NCBI RefSeq assembly: GCF_000723885.1
Contig: NZ_CCDG010000003.1
Location: 1-64,000, forward strand
Length of the DNA: 64,000 bases
Reading direction: 5' to 3'
Origin: Paenibacillus camerounensis
Lineage (GTDB): Bacteria > Bacillota > Bacilli > Paenibacillales > Paenibacillaceae
This document shows, in pieces, positions 1-8,551 of this stretch. How positions within the stretch are numbered: the first letter of the stretch is position 1; each line of letters opens with the position of its first letter. Made by a program: the position numbers and the translations under genes. The notes below the pieces were generated by a model that worked only from the letters and a program-made list of their open reading frames with translations, had not been told where the DNA came from and searched no databases.

Positions 1-434
1 TTCGTTTTTTCGCATACATTAGGCCAGGGTATGTGCCTATATTCGCTATTTCAATACTCTATATAGATCCACCCTTCGGGTGGATCTGTTCCTGCATAGG
101 GGCTGAAGCAAAGATCCGGCAGCGCTCACGGACGACATCGCTCTTATATACTCTTCAATAGCTGCAGCCGGGGGAGATTTCAGTAGTTAAGAGCGCCGGA
201 GTCCGCTAGCCTGCGGCAAAGGGGATTCTGGCGGAATAAGACCTTCTGAGTCTGTTAGCGTTCGGGCAGGCGTAATCAAACGGGCATGTCCCGGGCACAG
301 CTTGCCTTTGTTCTGACACACCGCCGGGACATCCGCTGTTGCTGGCAGTTTTGTTCTAATATATAATGGTTTAGATCACAGGTCGGTAATGATGCGATGG
401 ATCAATACAACCGAAAATAGGAGTTGTCATATAA
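1..434. other. Intergenic leader upstream of ychF
   Basis: I see no credible gene here. A 10-bp stem with a TTC triloop (arms 65-74 and 78-87) has no U-tract after it, so it is not a clear terminator. A second perfect inverted repeat has 9-bp arms ATGTCCCGG at 286-294 and CCGGGACAT at 324-332. It lies just upstream of the putative ychF promoter. The rest is unstructured by eye. It may include the tail of an upstream transcript beginning outside the window. Confidence 0.5.
339..367 (+). promoter_or_regulatory. Putative sigma-A promoter of ychF
   Basis: A perfect -10 box TATAAT lies at 362-367. A weak -35 (TTGCTG, 339-344) sits 17 bp upstream. The ychF start codon follows about 67 bp after the -10. 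The -35 matches only half of the consensus, so this is a plausible but unproven promoter. Confidence 0.45.
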
Positions 435-1535
435 ATGGCTTTGAAAGCTGGTATCGTTGGACTGCCAAACGTTGGTAAATCCACATTGTTTAATGCAATT
501 ACACAAGCGGGTGCGGAATCCGCCAACTATCCGTTTTGCACCATTGACCCGAATGTCGGTGTGGTGGAAGTACCTGATGAGCGCCTTGATAAGCTGACTG
601 AGCTGGTGCAGCCGAACAAGACGGTTCCGACTGCCTTTGAATTTGTTGATATTGCCGGATTGGTACGCGGAGCGAGCAAGGGCGAAGGCCTGGGCAACAA
701 GTTCCTCGCCCACATCCGTGAGGTGGATGCGATTGTGCATGTGGTACGCTGCTTTGTGGATGAGAATGTAACCCACGTAGACGGCAAAGTTAATCCGATC
801 AGCGACATCCAGACGATTAATCTGGAGCTGATTCTGGCTGACCTTGAGAGCGTGGAGAAGCGCATTGAGCGTTCCCGCAAAAATATCAAGGGCGGCGACA
901 AGAAATACGCCCAGGAGGTTGAAGTACTGGAGCGCGTCAAGGAAGCTCTGTATGAAGATAAGCCTGCGCGCAGCCTGGAGCTGTCGGATGACGAGCGGCT
1001 GATCGTGCGCGATCTGCACCTGCTGACCCTGAAGCCGGTGCTGTACGCTGCTAACGTGGGCGAAGATGAAGTGGCAACGGCTGAGGAGAATCCGTACGTT
1101 AAGCAGGTCCGTGAATTTGCAGCCGCTGAGAATGCTGAAGTCGTGCCGATCAGTGCCAAGGTTGAGGCTGAAATTGCCGAGCTGGAAGGCGAAGACAAAG
1201 AAATGTTCCTCGAAGAGCTGGGCCTGCAGGAATCCGGTCTGAACCGTCTAATCAAAGCGGCTTATAAGCTGCTTGGACTGTATACTTACTTCACAGCAGG
1301 CGTGCAGGAAGTCCGGGCCTGGACGATCCGCAAAGGAACCAAGGCGCCTGGCGCTGCCGGTGTTATCCATACCGACTTCGAACGCGGCTTTATCCGTGCC
1401 GAGGTTGTGGCATACAGCGACCTTCTCGCTGCAGGTTCTATGAACGGTGCCAAGGAACGCGGACAGCTGCGCCTCGAAGGCAAGGAATATCTGGTTCAGG
1501 ACGGCGATGTTATGCATTTCCGTTTCAATGTGTAA
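435..1535 (+). CDS. ychF: Redox-regulated ATPase YchF (Obg-like ATPase)
   Basis: This 366-aa protein is a universally conserved, cytosolic, ribosome-associated P-loop NTPase of the Obg family. The Walker A motif GLPNVGKST is at residues 9-17 and the switch region DIAGLVRGA at about 70-80. The usual G4 motif NKxD is replaced by NVGE near residue 207, which is what makes YchF prefer ATP over GTP. The C-terminal third (from about residue 280) is the TGS domain. The length is normal for the family. The ATG has a TAGGAG ribosome binding site 11 bases upstream. The gene appears monocistronic, with its own promoter and a terminator at about 1564-1613. Identity is very secure; its physiological role is less well defined in the family. 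Confidence 0.97.
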   Translation: MALKAGIVGLPNVGKSTLFNAITQAGAESANYPFCTIDPNVGVVEVPDERLDKLTELVQPNKTVPTAFEFVDIAGLVRGASKGEGLGNKFLAHIREVDAIVHVVRCFVDENVTHVDGKVNPISDIQTINLELILADLESVEKRIERSRKNIKGGDKKYAQEVEVLERVKEALYEDKPARSLELSDDERLIVRDLHLLTLKPVLYAANVGEDEVATAEENPYVKQVREFAAAENAEVVPISAKVEAEIAELEGEDKEMFLEELGLQESGLNRLIKAAYKLLGLYTYFTAGVQEVRAWTIRKGTKAPGAAGVIHTDFERGFIRAEVVAYSDLLAAGSMNGAKERGQLRLEGKEYLVQDGDVMHFRFNV

Positions 1536-1563
1536 ATTGCACAGCAGCTAGCGCTTAAAGTTA

Positions 1564-1613
1564 GAGAGGCCATTTTTGCGGCGGGTATCCGCTGCTGAAA
1601 TGGCTTCTTTTTG
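1564..1613 (+). terminator. Rho-independent terminator after ychF
   Basis: The arms GAGGCCATTT and AAATGGCTTC enclose a smaller GCGG/CCGC hairpin, and the stem is followed by TTTTT. It separates ychF from prfA. Confidence 0.8.
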
Positions 1614-1728
1614 TAGGGCGGGCGGAATAAATTACAAAGGGCTCTGCATACTATAGGGCGGCCGGGAACTTTTTTTGCAAAGATATACGTATTCAGCAGG
1701 CTGTACTGTAGCCAACTGACAAGAACGG

Positions 1729-1737
1729 TGCTATAAT
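1729..1737 (+). promoter_or_regulatory. Putative extended -10 promoter of prfA
   Basis: TGCTATAAT is an extended -10 element (TG-N-TATAAT) about 85 bp before the prfA start. No good -35 lies at 17 bp, which fits an extended -10 promoter. Confidence 0.5.
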
Positions 1738-1821
1738 ATAAAGTCGTATATCTATTGTTGCTGTAACCTGTAATTTTAAGTATTTAAGCGAAATATATTG
1801 AACCAGGAGAGGTGAATTCCC

Positions 1822-2892
1822 TTGTTGTTGGACCGATTGCAATCATTGGCGGACCGCTATGAGAAACTCAGTGAACTGCTTTGTGACCCGGATGTTGCAA
1901 ACGACAGTAAGAAACTGAGGGACTATTCCAAAGAACAATCTGATCTGCAGCCGGCCTTTGAGGCCTATGCTGAATATAAAAATGTAATGGAAGAGCTCGA
2001 GGCAGCCAAGATGATGCAGGCCGAGAAGCTTGATGATGAAATGAAGGAAATGGTCAAGATGGAGATTGATGACCTTTCCTCGCGCCAGGTTGAGCTGGAG
2101 GAGAAGATCCGTATCCTGCTGCTGCCTAAGGATCCGAATGACGACAAGAACGTAATCGTCGAAATCCGCGGCGCAGCCGGCGGGGATGAAGCGGCGCTGT
2201 TCGCCTCTGACCTGTACCGGATGTACACCCGTTATGCCGATACCCAGGGCTGGCGCGTTGAGCTGATGGATGTGAACTCGAATGACCTTGGCGGCTTCAA
2301 GGAAGTTATTTTCCTGATTAACGGCCGCGGTGCGTATAGCAAGATGAAGTACGAAAGCGGCGCACACCGTGTACAGCGTATTCCGGCCACCGAATCCGGC
2401 GGACGGATTCATACCTCCACTTCAACGGTAGCGGTGATGCCGGAAGCGGAAGATTTTGAAATTGAGATTCATGATAAAGACATTCGCGTGGATACGTTCT
2501 GCTCCAGCGGAGCGGGCGGACAGTCCGTTAATACGACTAAATCTGCTGTGCGCGTAACCCATATTCCTACCGGTATCGTAGCTACCTGTCAGGACGGAAA
2601 GTCACAGAACTCCAACAAAGAGAAGGCATTGCAGGTACTGCGTGCCCGGATCTCCGATGTGAAGCGTCAGGAAGAGGAAGCAAAGTATGCCGGGGAACGT
2701 AAAAGCAAGGTGGGTACCGGTGACCGCAGTGAGCGGATCCGTACGTACAATTTCCCGCAGAGCCGGGTAACGGATCACCGGATCGGCCTGACTCTGCACC
2801 GTCTGGAGCAGGTCATGAACGGGGAGATTACAGACATCATTTCGGCGCTGTCGATTGCCGAGCAGGCAGAATTGATGGAAAAAGGAGAATAA
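1822..2892 (+). CDS. prfA: Peptide chain release factor 1 (RF1)
   Basis: This 356-aa class I release factor recognises UAA and UAG stop codons and triggers peptidyl-tRNA hydrolysis on the ribosome. The catalytic GGQ is at residues 232-234 within [10 protein letters not shown]. The codon-reading tripeptide PAT (RF1 type PxT, not the SPF of RF2) is seen in [12 protein letters not shown]. The length is standard. It starts at TTG after the strong ribosome binding site AGGAGAGGTG. The stop codon lies 4 bases before the TTG start of prmC, so the two are co-transcribed and probably translationally coupled. PrmC methylates the Gln of this GGQ. Confidence 0.97.
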   Translation: MLLDRLQSLADRYEKLSELLCDPDVANDSKKLRDYSKEQSDLQPAFEAYAEYKNVMEELEAAKMMQAEKLDDEMKEMVKMEIDDLSSRQVELEEKIRILLLPKDPNDDKNVIVEIRGAAGGDEAALFASDLYRMYTRYADTQGWRVELMDVNSNDLGGFKEVIFLINGRGAYSKMKYESGAHRVQRIPATESGGRIHTSTSTVAVMPEAEDFEIEIHDKDIRVDTFCSSGAGGQSVNTTKSAVRVTHIPTGIVATCQDGKSQNSNKEKALQVLRARISDVKRQEEEAKYAGERKSKVGTGDRSERIRTYNFPQSRVTDHRIGLTLHRLEQVMNGEITDIISALSIAEQAELMEKGE

Positions 2893-2896
2893 TGCT

Positions 2897-3874
2897 TTGA
2901 AACACGGCTTATATGTCATGCCTCATGTGCAAAGCATCCGGGAAGCCTTTGCGGAGGCTTCTTCTTTTTTGGACAAAAGCGGGTGCAACGAGCCGCAGCG
3001 CAGCAGCCAGCTGCTGCTGGAGCATGTGCTGGGCGTAAGCGGAGCCGCCTATTATATGGCGCTGTCGGACCCTTTTCCGGCGGCGCTTAAGGACGCCTGG
3101 GAAGCGGTGGTCAGCCGCCGGGCTACCGGTGAGCCGGTGCAGTATATTACCGGCGAGCAGGAATTTTACGGCCGGGCGTTCGAGGTGACACCGGACGTGC
3201 TGATCCCGCGGCCGGAGACGGAGCTGCTCGTCGAGGCTATTCTGAAGTACGGCGCGGAGCTGTGGCCGGACGGGCTCGTGCATGCGCCGGACGGCGGGGT
3301 GCGGACCGGTACGCATGCTGCGGGCGGACCTGCGGCGGCTGAAGCGGCTGGCGCGTACCAGCCGCGGCCGCTGGCCGCCGTCGACATCGGCGCCGGCAGC
3401 GGGGCCATCTCCGTCACGCTGGCGGCCGAAGCGCCGGCGTGGCGGGTCTCAGCCGGCGATATCTCGCCCGGCGCACTGGCCGTGGCCGCGCGCAATGCCC
3501 TGCGGCATGGCGCGGCTGTGGACCTGCGGCTCGGCGATCTGCTCGAGCCGTTTGCGGGGATGGAGACGGATATCCTCGTCTCCAACCCGCCGTACATCCC
3601 CGGCGGTGATATCGCCGGGCTGCAGCGCGAGGTGCGCGACCATGAGCCGCGCACGGCTCTGGACGGCGGCGGCGACGGGCTCGACCCGTACCGCCGCATG
3701 ATGGAGCTGCTGCCGCTGCTGCCGGCAGCCCCGCGCCTGGTCGGCTTTGAGCTCGGCCAGGGACAGGCCGGCGAAGTGGCCGCGCTGCTGCGCGCGGCGG
3801 GCCACTGGAACGAGATCGTCACTATTGACGATCTCGCCGGTATCCCCCGCCACGTGCTGGGCATCGCGCGCTAG
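2897..3874 (+). CDS. prmC: Peptide chain release factor N5-glutamine methyltransferase
   Basis: PrmC (HemK) uses S-adenosylmethionine to methylate the GGQ glutamine of release factors. The SAM-binding motif VDIGAGSGAISV is in the middle of the protein and the catalytic NPPY is at residues 230-233. At 325 aa it is longer than the usual 280-290. The extra length is a roughly 35-residue Ala/Gly/Pro-rich insertion (residues about 117-157) between the N-terminal helical domain and the SAM motif. DNA from about 3180 to 3870 is much more GC-rich than its surroundings. The start is TTG with AAAGGAG overlapping the end of prfA. Degenerate copies of its last 25 bases recur downstream. Confidence 0.94.
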   Translation: MKHGLYVMPHVQSIREAFAEASSFLDKSGCNEPQRSSQLLLEHVLGVSGAAYYMALSDPFPAALKDAWEAVVSRRATGEPVQYITGEQEFYGRAFEVTPDVLIPRPETELLVEAILKYGAELWPDGLVHAPDGGVRTGTHAAGGPAAAEAAGAYQPRPLAAVDIGAGSGAISVTLAAEAPAWRVSAGDISPGALAVAARNALRHGAAVDLRLGDLLEPFAGMETDILVSNPPYIPGGDIAGLQREVRDHEPRTALDGGGDGLDPYRRMMELLPLLPAAPRLVGFELGQGQAGEVAALLRAAGHWNEIVTIDDLAGIPRHVLGIAR

Positions 3875-3985
3875 CGCCATCCCCGTGTGTGATCCGCTCA
3901 CTGTGAGAGCTGAATGTCATTCCGCCGTGAGCTGGGCATCGCGCGTTAGTGCAGTCAACATACGTGAGCCCGGCACCGCGCATTA
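3854..3985 (+). repeat. Degenerate repeats of the prmC 3' end
   Basis: The last coding bases of prmC (3854-3877, core CTGGGCATCGCGCG then TAG) recur at 3927-3952, almost identical with the stop codon included. A weaker copy is at 3964-3985. The copies are about 73 and 37 bases apart. No gene is seen in the 3875-4165 interval, so these look like decaying duplications of the gene tail. Confidence 0.6.
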
Positions 3986-4032
3986 AGCTTCATCCCGCCG
4001 CGTACAAGCCTCACCCTCATCTGCCTATGTAT

Positions 4033-4080
4033 TTCACCGCCGCGCTGTTAGAGGAACAGCCGGCGGTGAAATTGTATTTT
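4033..4080 (+). terminator. Terminator of prfA-prmC
   Basis: A long two-part stem (TTCACCGCCG at 4033-4042 with CGGCGGTGAA at 4061-4070, inner GCTGTT/AACAGC) is followed by ATTGTATTTTT. A -10-like TATAAT at 4101-4106, just after it, may start the rodA transcript. Confidence 0.75.
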
Positions 4081-4165
4081 TGCTGCTCCTTCCTTTACAA
4101 TATAATCAGCGGACTGCCGTGTAAGCAGGAACCGGAAGCTTAAGTGACGAGTAAGGAGACAGGAT

Positions 4166-5350
4166 ATGCTTCAGAAGATCAAGAAGATTGACGGCGTTAT
4201 CGTAGTTGTTCTATTAATGCTGATGGTTATCAGTATTTTCTCCATATATAGTGTGACCCATGGAAGAGACGGCCTGGACGGGATGCATATGAAGATGATC
4301 CGGTTTTATGTGCTGGGCCTTATAGCCTTTTTAGGGCTGACCTTTCTCGACTACCGGCTGATTATCAAATATGCGCTGTATATTTATATAACAGGGGTCG
4401 GCATTCTGGTGCTGGTCAGCTTTGTCGGCAAAACGCAGAACGGTGCGCAGGGCTGGCTGAATGTCGGCGGGCTGAGCCTGCAGCCGGCGGAGCTCTTTAA
4501 GCTGATTCTGATTCTGTTTCTGGCGGCAGTGCTGGTCCGCAAGAATAAGAACAAGCTGATGTTCTGGAAGGATATTGTGCCGCTGACGCTGCTCACCCTG
4601 CTTCCGTTCATCATTGTCATCAGCCAGAACGATCTCGGGAATGCCTTGTCCTATATTGTGATTCTGGCAGGACTGCTGTGGATCGGTAACATCAAATTTT
4701 CACATGCCCTGATAGCAGTACTAATTGTTATAGGCGCAGCTGTCGCCGGAATTATGAGCTATATCCACTATCATGATCAGCTGAAGACGTTTATGACGGA
4801 TATCGGCCGTTCGCACTGGGTAGAGCGGTTTGACCCTTGGCTGGTCCCTGAAAAAGCGACCGCCAAAGCCAGCTACCACACCAAAAATGCCAAGCTCGCG
4901 ATTGCCTCGGGCGGTATGAGCGGGGAGGGCTATATGAACGGCAGCTCGGTGCAGACCGACCGTGTGCCGTATACGTATTCTGACTCCATTTTTGTGCAGA
5001 TTGCCGAAGAGTTTGGATTTATCGGCTCTGCGCTGCTGCTGCTGCTGTATTTCATCCTGATCCACCGGATGATTCTGATAGCGCTGGAGTCTAAGGACCG
5101 CGGCGGTCCGTTCCTGATTGTCGGGATTGTGGCGATGATTCTGTACCAGGTCTTTGAGAATATCGGGGCCTTCATCGGGCTTATGCCGCTCACCGGGATC
5201 ACCCTGCCGTTCATCAGCTTCGGGGGCACCTCGCTTATGATTAACATGGCAAGCATCGGCCTTGCGATGAGCGTCCGCCTGCATGGACAGGAAGTGGAAG
5301 AAGACCTGCCGGCTCCTGCAGCCTATCCCGCTGCAGCGAAGCAGGGGTAA
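4166..5350 (+). CDS. RodA/FtsW/SpoVE family SEDS protein, copy 1
   Basis: This 394-aa polytopic membrane protein of the SEDS family has about ten hydrophobic helices. SEDS proteins polymerise lipid II into glycan strands together with a class B PBP. The catalytic Asp of the family is present at residue 273 in YSDSIFVQIAEEFGFIG. The C-terminal signature GITLPFISFGGTS is intact. RodA is the closest type by eye, because there is no FtsW-like N-terminal extension. The ATG is preceded by AAGGAG at 9 bases. It is followed by its own terminator and then by a closely similar paralogue. Which division, elongation or sporulation complex it serves cannot be read from sequence; spoIIR two genes downstream hints at sporulation but is not proof. 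Confidence 0.9.
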   Translation: MLQKIKKIDGVIVVVLLMLMVISIFSIYSVTHGRDGLDGMHMKMIRFYVLGLIAFLGLTFLDYRLIIKYALYIYITGVGILVLVSFVGKTQNGAQGWLNVGGLSLQPAELFKLILILFLAAVLVRKNKNKLMFWKDIVPLTLLTLLPFIIVISQNDLGNALSYIVILAGLLWIGNIKFSHALIAVLIVIGAAVAGIMSYIHYHDQLKTFMTDIGRSHWVERFDPWLVPEKATAKASYHTKNAKLAIASGGMSGEGYMNGSSVQTDRVPYTYSDSIFVQIAEEFGFIGSALLLLLYFILIHRMILIALESKDRGGPFLIVGIVAMILYQVFENIGAFIGLMPLTGITLPFISFGGTSLMINMASIGLAMSVRLHGQEVEEDLPAPAAYPAAAKQG

Positions 5351-5373
5351 CTAAAGACTGATTCTGGCGAGCA

Positions 5374-5416
5374 GACTGCCGGGCCTCATGTGATGGGGCT
5401 TCCGGCAGTTTTTTTA
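5374..5416 (+). terminator. Terminator after SEDS copy 1
   Basis: The stem ACTGCCGG (5375-5382) with CCGGCAGT (5402-5409) is followed by seven T. It separates the two SEDS paralogues, so copy 2 probably has its own promoter in 5417-5570. Confidence 0.85.
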
Positions 5417-5572
5417 TGAATAGGCGTGCATTCATTTTTGCTGTATATCCTTGGACATTTGAATTTATACTGCAGCATGATCTAATATGGAGACTAGAAG
5501 TTTCTTCCTTTAGATATTCTTTTGTGGAATATATGGAAGATGCTCATTTCGTGTCAGATAGGAGCTTGCCTG

Positions 5573-6739
5573 ATGCTGCAGAGAATCAAAAAAATAGACG
5601 GGGTTATAGTAATCGTACTGCTTATGCTGATGGCGGTCAGCATTCTGGCGATATACAGTGTCACACACGGCCGTGCGGAGCAGGGAATGCATATTCAGAT
5701 GATCCAATATTACGCAGCGGGCTTTATCGTGTTTTTTGGATTGTCCTTATTCGATTACAGGCTTCTGGTCCGGTATGCGGTCTATATCTACATTGCAGGA
5801 ATCGGGGTTCTGGTAATGGTCAGCCTGTTCGGCACCGTTAAGTATGGCGCCAGAGCCTGGCTGGAGGTTGGCGGCTTCAGCTTTCAGCCTGCGGAGCTGT
5901 TTAAGCTGATCCTGATCCTGGCGCTTGCTGCCCTGCTGGTCCGGCTGAACCGCAGCCAGCTGCGGTTCTGGCGAGAGGTTGTGCCGCTTAGTATGGTCGC
6001 GCTCCTGCCGTTTTGCATTGTTATTGTCCAGAATGACATGGGTAACGCCCTCAGCTTCGTGGTTATTCTGGTCGGCCTGTTATGGATTGGGCGGATTAAG
6101 CTTTCCCATGCGCTGATCGGGCTGGCGGTTGCCGGCGGTCTGCTGGGCGGCTTTGTGTACAGTTATATTAACTATCATGAGCAGACCACAAATTTTTTGA
6201 GTGCCACGGTCGGCCGGGAGCATTTTATTAAACGCTTTGATCCCTGGCTGGTACCTGAGCGGGCCAGCAGTGATGACAGCTACCAGACGCGTAATGCCAG
6301 AATCGCTATCGGCTCAGGCGGTCTTCTCGGAGAGGGCTATCTGAAGGGCAATTCTGTCCAGTCGAATAAAATACCGGTGCTGTACTCGGATGCCATTTTT
6401 GCACAGATTGCCGAGGAATTCGGTTTTGTCGGCGCTGCTGTGCTGCTGCTGCTGTTTTTTGTCCTGATTCACCGGATGATCCTGTTTGCGCTGGAGTGTA
6501 AGGACCGGGCCGGGCCTTTTCTGATTATTGGAATAGTAGCGATGCTTCTGTACCAGATTCTTGAGAATATCGGCGCTTACATCGGCCTGATGCCGCTGAC
6601 GGGTATTACCCTGCCGTTCATCAGCTACGGGGGGACCTCCATTTTAATAAATATGGCGAGTATGGGAATTGCCATGAGTGTGCATCTGTATGGCCAGGAT
6701 GTGGAGGAAGACCTGCCCGTCCCTGCGCTGCATTTTTGA
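5573..6739 (+). CDS. RodA/FtsW/SpoVE family SEDS protein, copy 2
   Basis: This second SEDS glycan polymerase (388 aa) is co-linear with the preceding gene over its whole length. The opening MLQRIKKIDGVIV, the catalytic Asp at residue 273 (YSDAIFAQIAEEFGFVG) and the GITLPFISYGGTS signature all match. The reading frame extends upstream to 5522. The ATG at 5573 is preferred because it aligns with copy 1 and has AGGAG 8 bases upstream. The pair is best explained by an old tandem duplication with both copies retained intact. Its partner PBP is not in the window. Confidence 0.9.
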   Translation: MLQRIKKIDGVIVIVLLMLMAVSILAIYSVTHGRAEQGMHIQMIQYYAAGFIVFFGLSLFDYRLLVRYAVYIYIAGIGVLVMVSLFGTVKYGARAWLEVGGFSFQPAELFKLILILALAALLVRLNRSQLRFWREVVPLSMVALLPFCIVIVQNDMGNALSFVVILVGLLWIGRIKLSHALIGLAVAGGLLGGFVYSYINYHEQTTNFLSATVGREHFIKRFDPWLVPERASSDDSYQTRNARIAIGSGGLLGEGYLKGNSVQSNKIPVLYSDAIFAQIAEEFGFVGAAVLLLLFFVLIHRMILFALECKDRAGPFLIIGIVAMLLYQILENIGAYIGLMPLTGITLPFISYGGTSILINMASMGIAMSVHLYGQDVEEDLPVPALHF

Positions 6740-6818
6740 GAATAAGCCTCTAAGTCGCCTCCGTCTGTCTGCGAGATAAACTTTTACTAGTTTAATAGGT
6801 TTGCCGCCTCTCCTTTCC

Positions 6819-6827
6819 GGACATACT
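6819..6827 (+). promoter_or_regulatory. Candidate sigma-F -10 element of spoIIR
   Basis: GGACATACT fits the sigma-F -10 pattern GGnnAnAnT and lies about 38 bases before the spoIIR start. The expected GTATA-like -35 is not evident 14-16 bases upstream, so confidence is low. In B. subtilis spoIIR is transcribed by sigma-F. Confidence 0.3.
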
Positions 6828-6864
6828 GGGAGTATAAGAGATTCAGCGAGAGGGGCTGCCGGAT

Positions 6865-7614
6865 ATGAAATGGTTCACGACGGAGAGACAGGAAGCCATG
6901 CGGGTTACTTTTAAGCATACTGCTATTTTATTTTCATTTTTGATGGTGCTGATGATGGTTTGGGAAGGGCAGAAGAGCGATGCAGCTGTAGCAGAATCTG
7001 CGATTCCGCAGCAATCGATCCGTTTGCGTATACTGGCTAACTCTGATGGAACGGCAGATCAGCTGGTCAAGCGCCAGATCCGTGATGCGATTGTGGAACA
7101 GATGAACCAGTGGGTATCCGGACTTGAGGATCCGCAAAGCCTTGAACAGGCGCGCACGTTAATCAGAAGCCATCTGCCTGAACTAAATGAGCTGGTTGCT
7201 TCGGAGCTGGAAAAGCGGGGCATCGGTTACGAATATAAGGTTGAGCTTGGCGTTGTGCCGTTTCCGACTAAGCTGTATGGGGGCACAGTATATCCGGCCG
7301 GGGAATATGAAGCGGTGCGGGTTACGCTGGGTGCGGGTAAAGGACAGAACTGGTGGTGTGTGCTGTTTCCGCCGCTCTGCTTCATTGATGCCGGAACAGG
7401 TGATGCTGCCGCCAAGGGTACAGGGGTTGCTTCTGCGGCAGGAGCAGAGGACAGTGTACAAACAGGTGGGGCGGATAAGATTCAGACTGTCTCTGCTTCC
7501 GTAGACACAGCAGGTACAAATGCCGGTGCAGACGGGGAAGCTCCTGAAGTGCGGTTCTTCCTCTGGGATATGCTGCAGAATTTATGGGACTGGATCAGCG
7601 GGCTGTGGGCATAA
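6865..7614 (+). CDS. spoIIR: Stage II sporulation protein R
   Basis: SpoIIR is made in the forespore and secreted into the intermembrane space, where it signals the protease SpoIIGA to process pro-sigma-E in the mother cell. The family core is clear: a hydrophobic N-terminus (residues about 12-32), then IRLRILANSDGTADQLVKRQ and the conserved region around KLYGGTVYPAGEYEAVRV. The 249-aa length is typical. An Ala/Gly/Thr-rich linker (about 170-225) precedes a Trp-rich C-terminal tail. The ATG follows GAGAGGGG. Synteny with the B. subtilis prfA-spoIIR-glyA region supports the call. Confidence 0.93.
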   Translation: MKWFTTERQEAMRVTFKHTAILFSFLMVLMMVWEGQKSDAAVAESAIPQQSIRLRILANSDGTADQLVKRQIRDAIVEQMNQWVSGLEDPQSLEQARTLIRSHLPELNELVASELEKRGIGYEYKVELGVVPFPTKLYGGTVYPAGEYEAVRVTLGAGKGQNWWCVLFPPLCFIDAGTGDAAAKGTGVASAAGAEDSVQTGGADKIQTVSASVDTAGTNAGADGEAPEVRFFLWDMLQNLWDWISGLWA

Positions 7615-7670
7615 GGGACATGTAATTGACAACGCGGTTGCACGAACCGCTAAATAAATCATTCTTAGGA

Positions 7671-7699
7671 ATACGGCTCCGGCTTTCGGGGCCGTTTTT
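7671..7699 (+). terminator. Terminator after spoIIR
   Basis: The stem ACGGC...GCCGT is followed by TTTTTG. A smaller hairpin (GCGGTT/AACCGC) lies just before it at 7634-7650. From here to 7933 I see no gene and no match to the yybP-ykoY manganese riboswitch. Confidence 0.75.
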
Positions 7700-7933
7700 G
7701 TGCAAATATAAGAATGTATATGTTTTAAGCTATCCATAATCCTTATCTTTCTCACAGGAACGGTTACCGCCTTCTCTGAAGGACGGCATAGCCGTTTCTA
7801 CTTGTGCGGGCTTCTTGTTGAAGGATCCCCGGCGGACTGGCCGCCTGCCATATCCCCTGTCTGTCCAGTCATGATTGTCCTGCTTGCGGCATATTGTTGT
7901 TGTACAAGACATTCAGATTTTGGGGGTATGGGC

Positions 7934-8500
7934 ATGGCGGTGATTTATGCTGGCTGGGGCCAGATTGTAACGGTTGCCATTATGGCAATTGCACTGGGAA
8001 TGGATGCCTTTTCGCTCGGTGTAGGGATCGGGATGAAAGGAATCCGTCTGCTGCATGTGCTGCAGCTCAGCTTGCTGATCGCTTTTTTTCATGTGTTGAT
8101 GCCGTTGCTGGGCTTGTTCACCGGCAACTATGTAGGCCAATTACTGGGACAAGTAACAACTTACGCTGCCGGGGGGCTGCTTGTTTTACTGGGCGGGCAC
8201 ATGGTCTGGAACTCTTTTCAGACAGAGGAGAAGATCAGCCGGCCGATGGATCACCGCACGTTCTGGGGGATGCTGCTTATTTCGCTCAGCGTGAGTATTG
8301 ATTCCTTCTCTGTAGGTGTATCCCTTGGCATGTTCGTGAATAGCATAGTCTTAACTGTATTGGCATTTGGAGTCTGCGGAGGCTTCATGGCTATTGCCGG
8401 ACTGCTGCTGGGAAGACGTGTCAGCCGGGGGCTTGGTGATTACGGCGAGGCACTGGGCGGAGCCATTCTTTTGGGGTTTGGCTTGCTGTTCATCTTTTGA
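7934..8500 (+). CDS. mntP: Putative manganese efflux pump MntP (YwlD)
   Basis: This small membrane protein of the MntP (DUF204) family exports Mn2+. It contains the two repeated family motifs, GMDAFSLGVGIG in the first half and SIDSFSVGVSLG in the second, whose acidic residues bind metal. There are about six membrane helices over 188 aa. The open frame runs upstream to 7802, but that extension is not MntP-like. The ATG at 7934 has GGGGG at 7 bases and gives the family length. ATG 7928 is the alternative. It sits before ywlE as in B. subtilis, although the tsaC gene (ywlC) that precedes it there is absent. Confidence 0.9.
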   Translation: MAVIYAGWGQIVTVAIMAIALGMDAFSLGVGIGMKGIRLLHVLQLSLLIAFFHVLMPLLGLFTGNYVGQLLGQVTTYAAGGLLVLLGGHMVWNSFQTEEKISRPMDHRTFWGMLLISLSVSIDSFSVGVSLGMFVNSIVLTVLAFGVCGGFMAIAGLLLGRRVSRGLGDYGEALGGAILLGFGLLFIF

Positions 8501-8551
8501 TACAATAACGGCATCAGAATTTTATTTTATTTCTTCATGGAGGTGGAAAGC

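Noticed and set aside
3949..4143. 64-codon open frame between prmC and the first SEDS gene
   Set aside because: No ribosome binding site. It runs through a degenerate repeat and the terminator stem.
5416..5841. 141-codon open frame starting in the leader of the second SEDS gene
   Set aside because: It overlaps that gene out of frame and begins in the terminator T-run region.
7700..7933. Possible yybP-ykoY manganese riboswitch before mntP
   Set aside because: The conserved GGGGAGUA-type loop elements of that class are not present.
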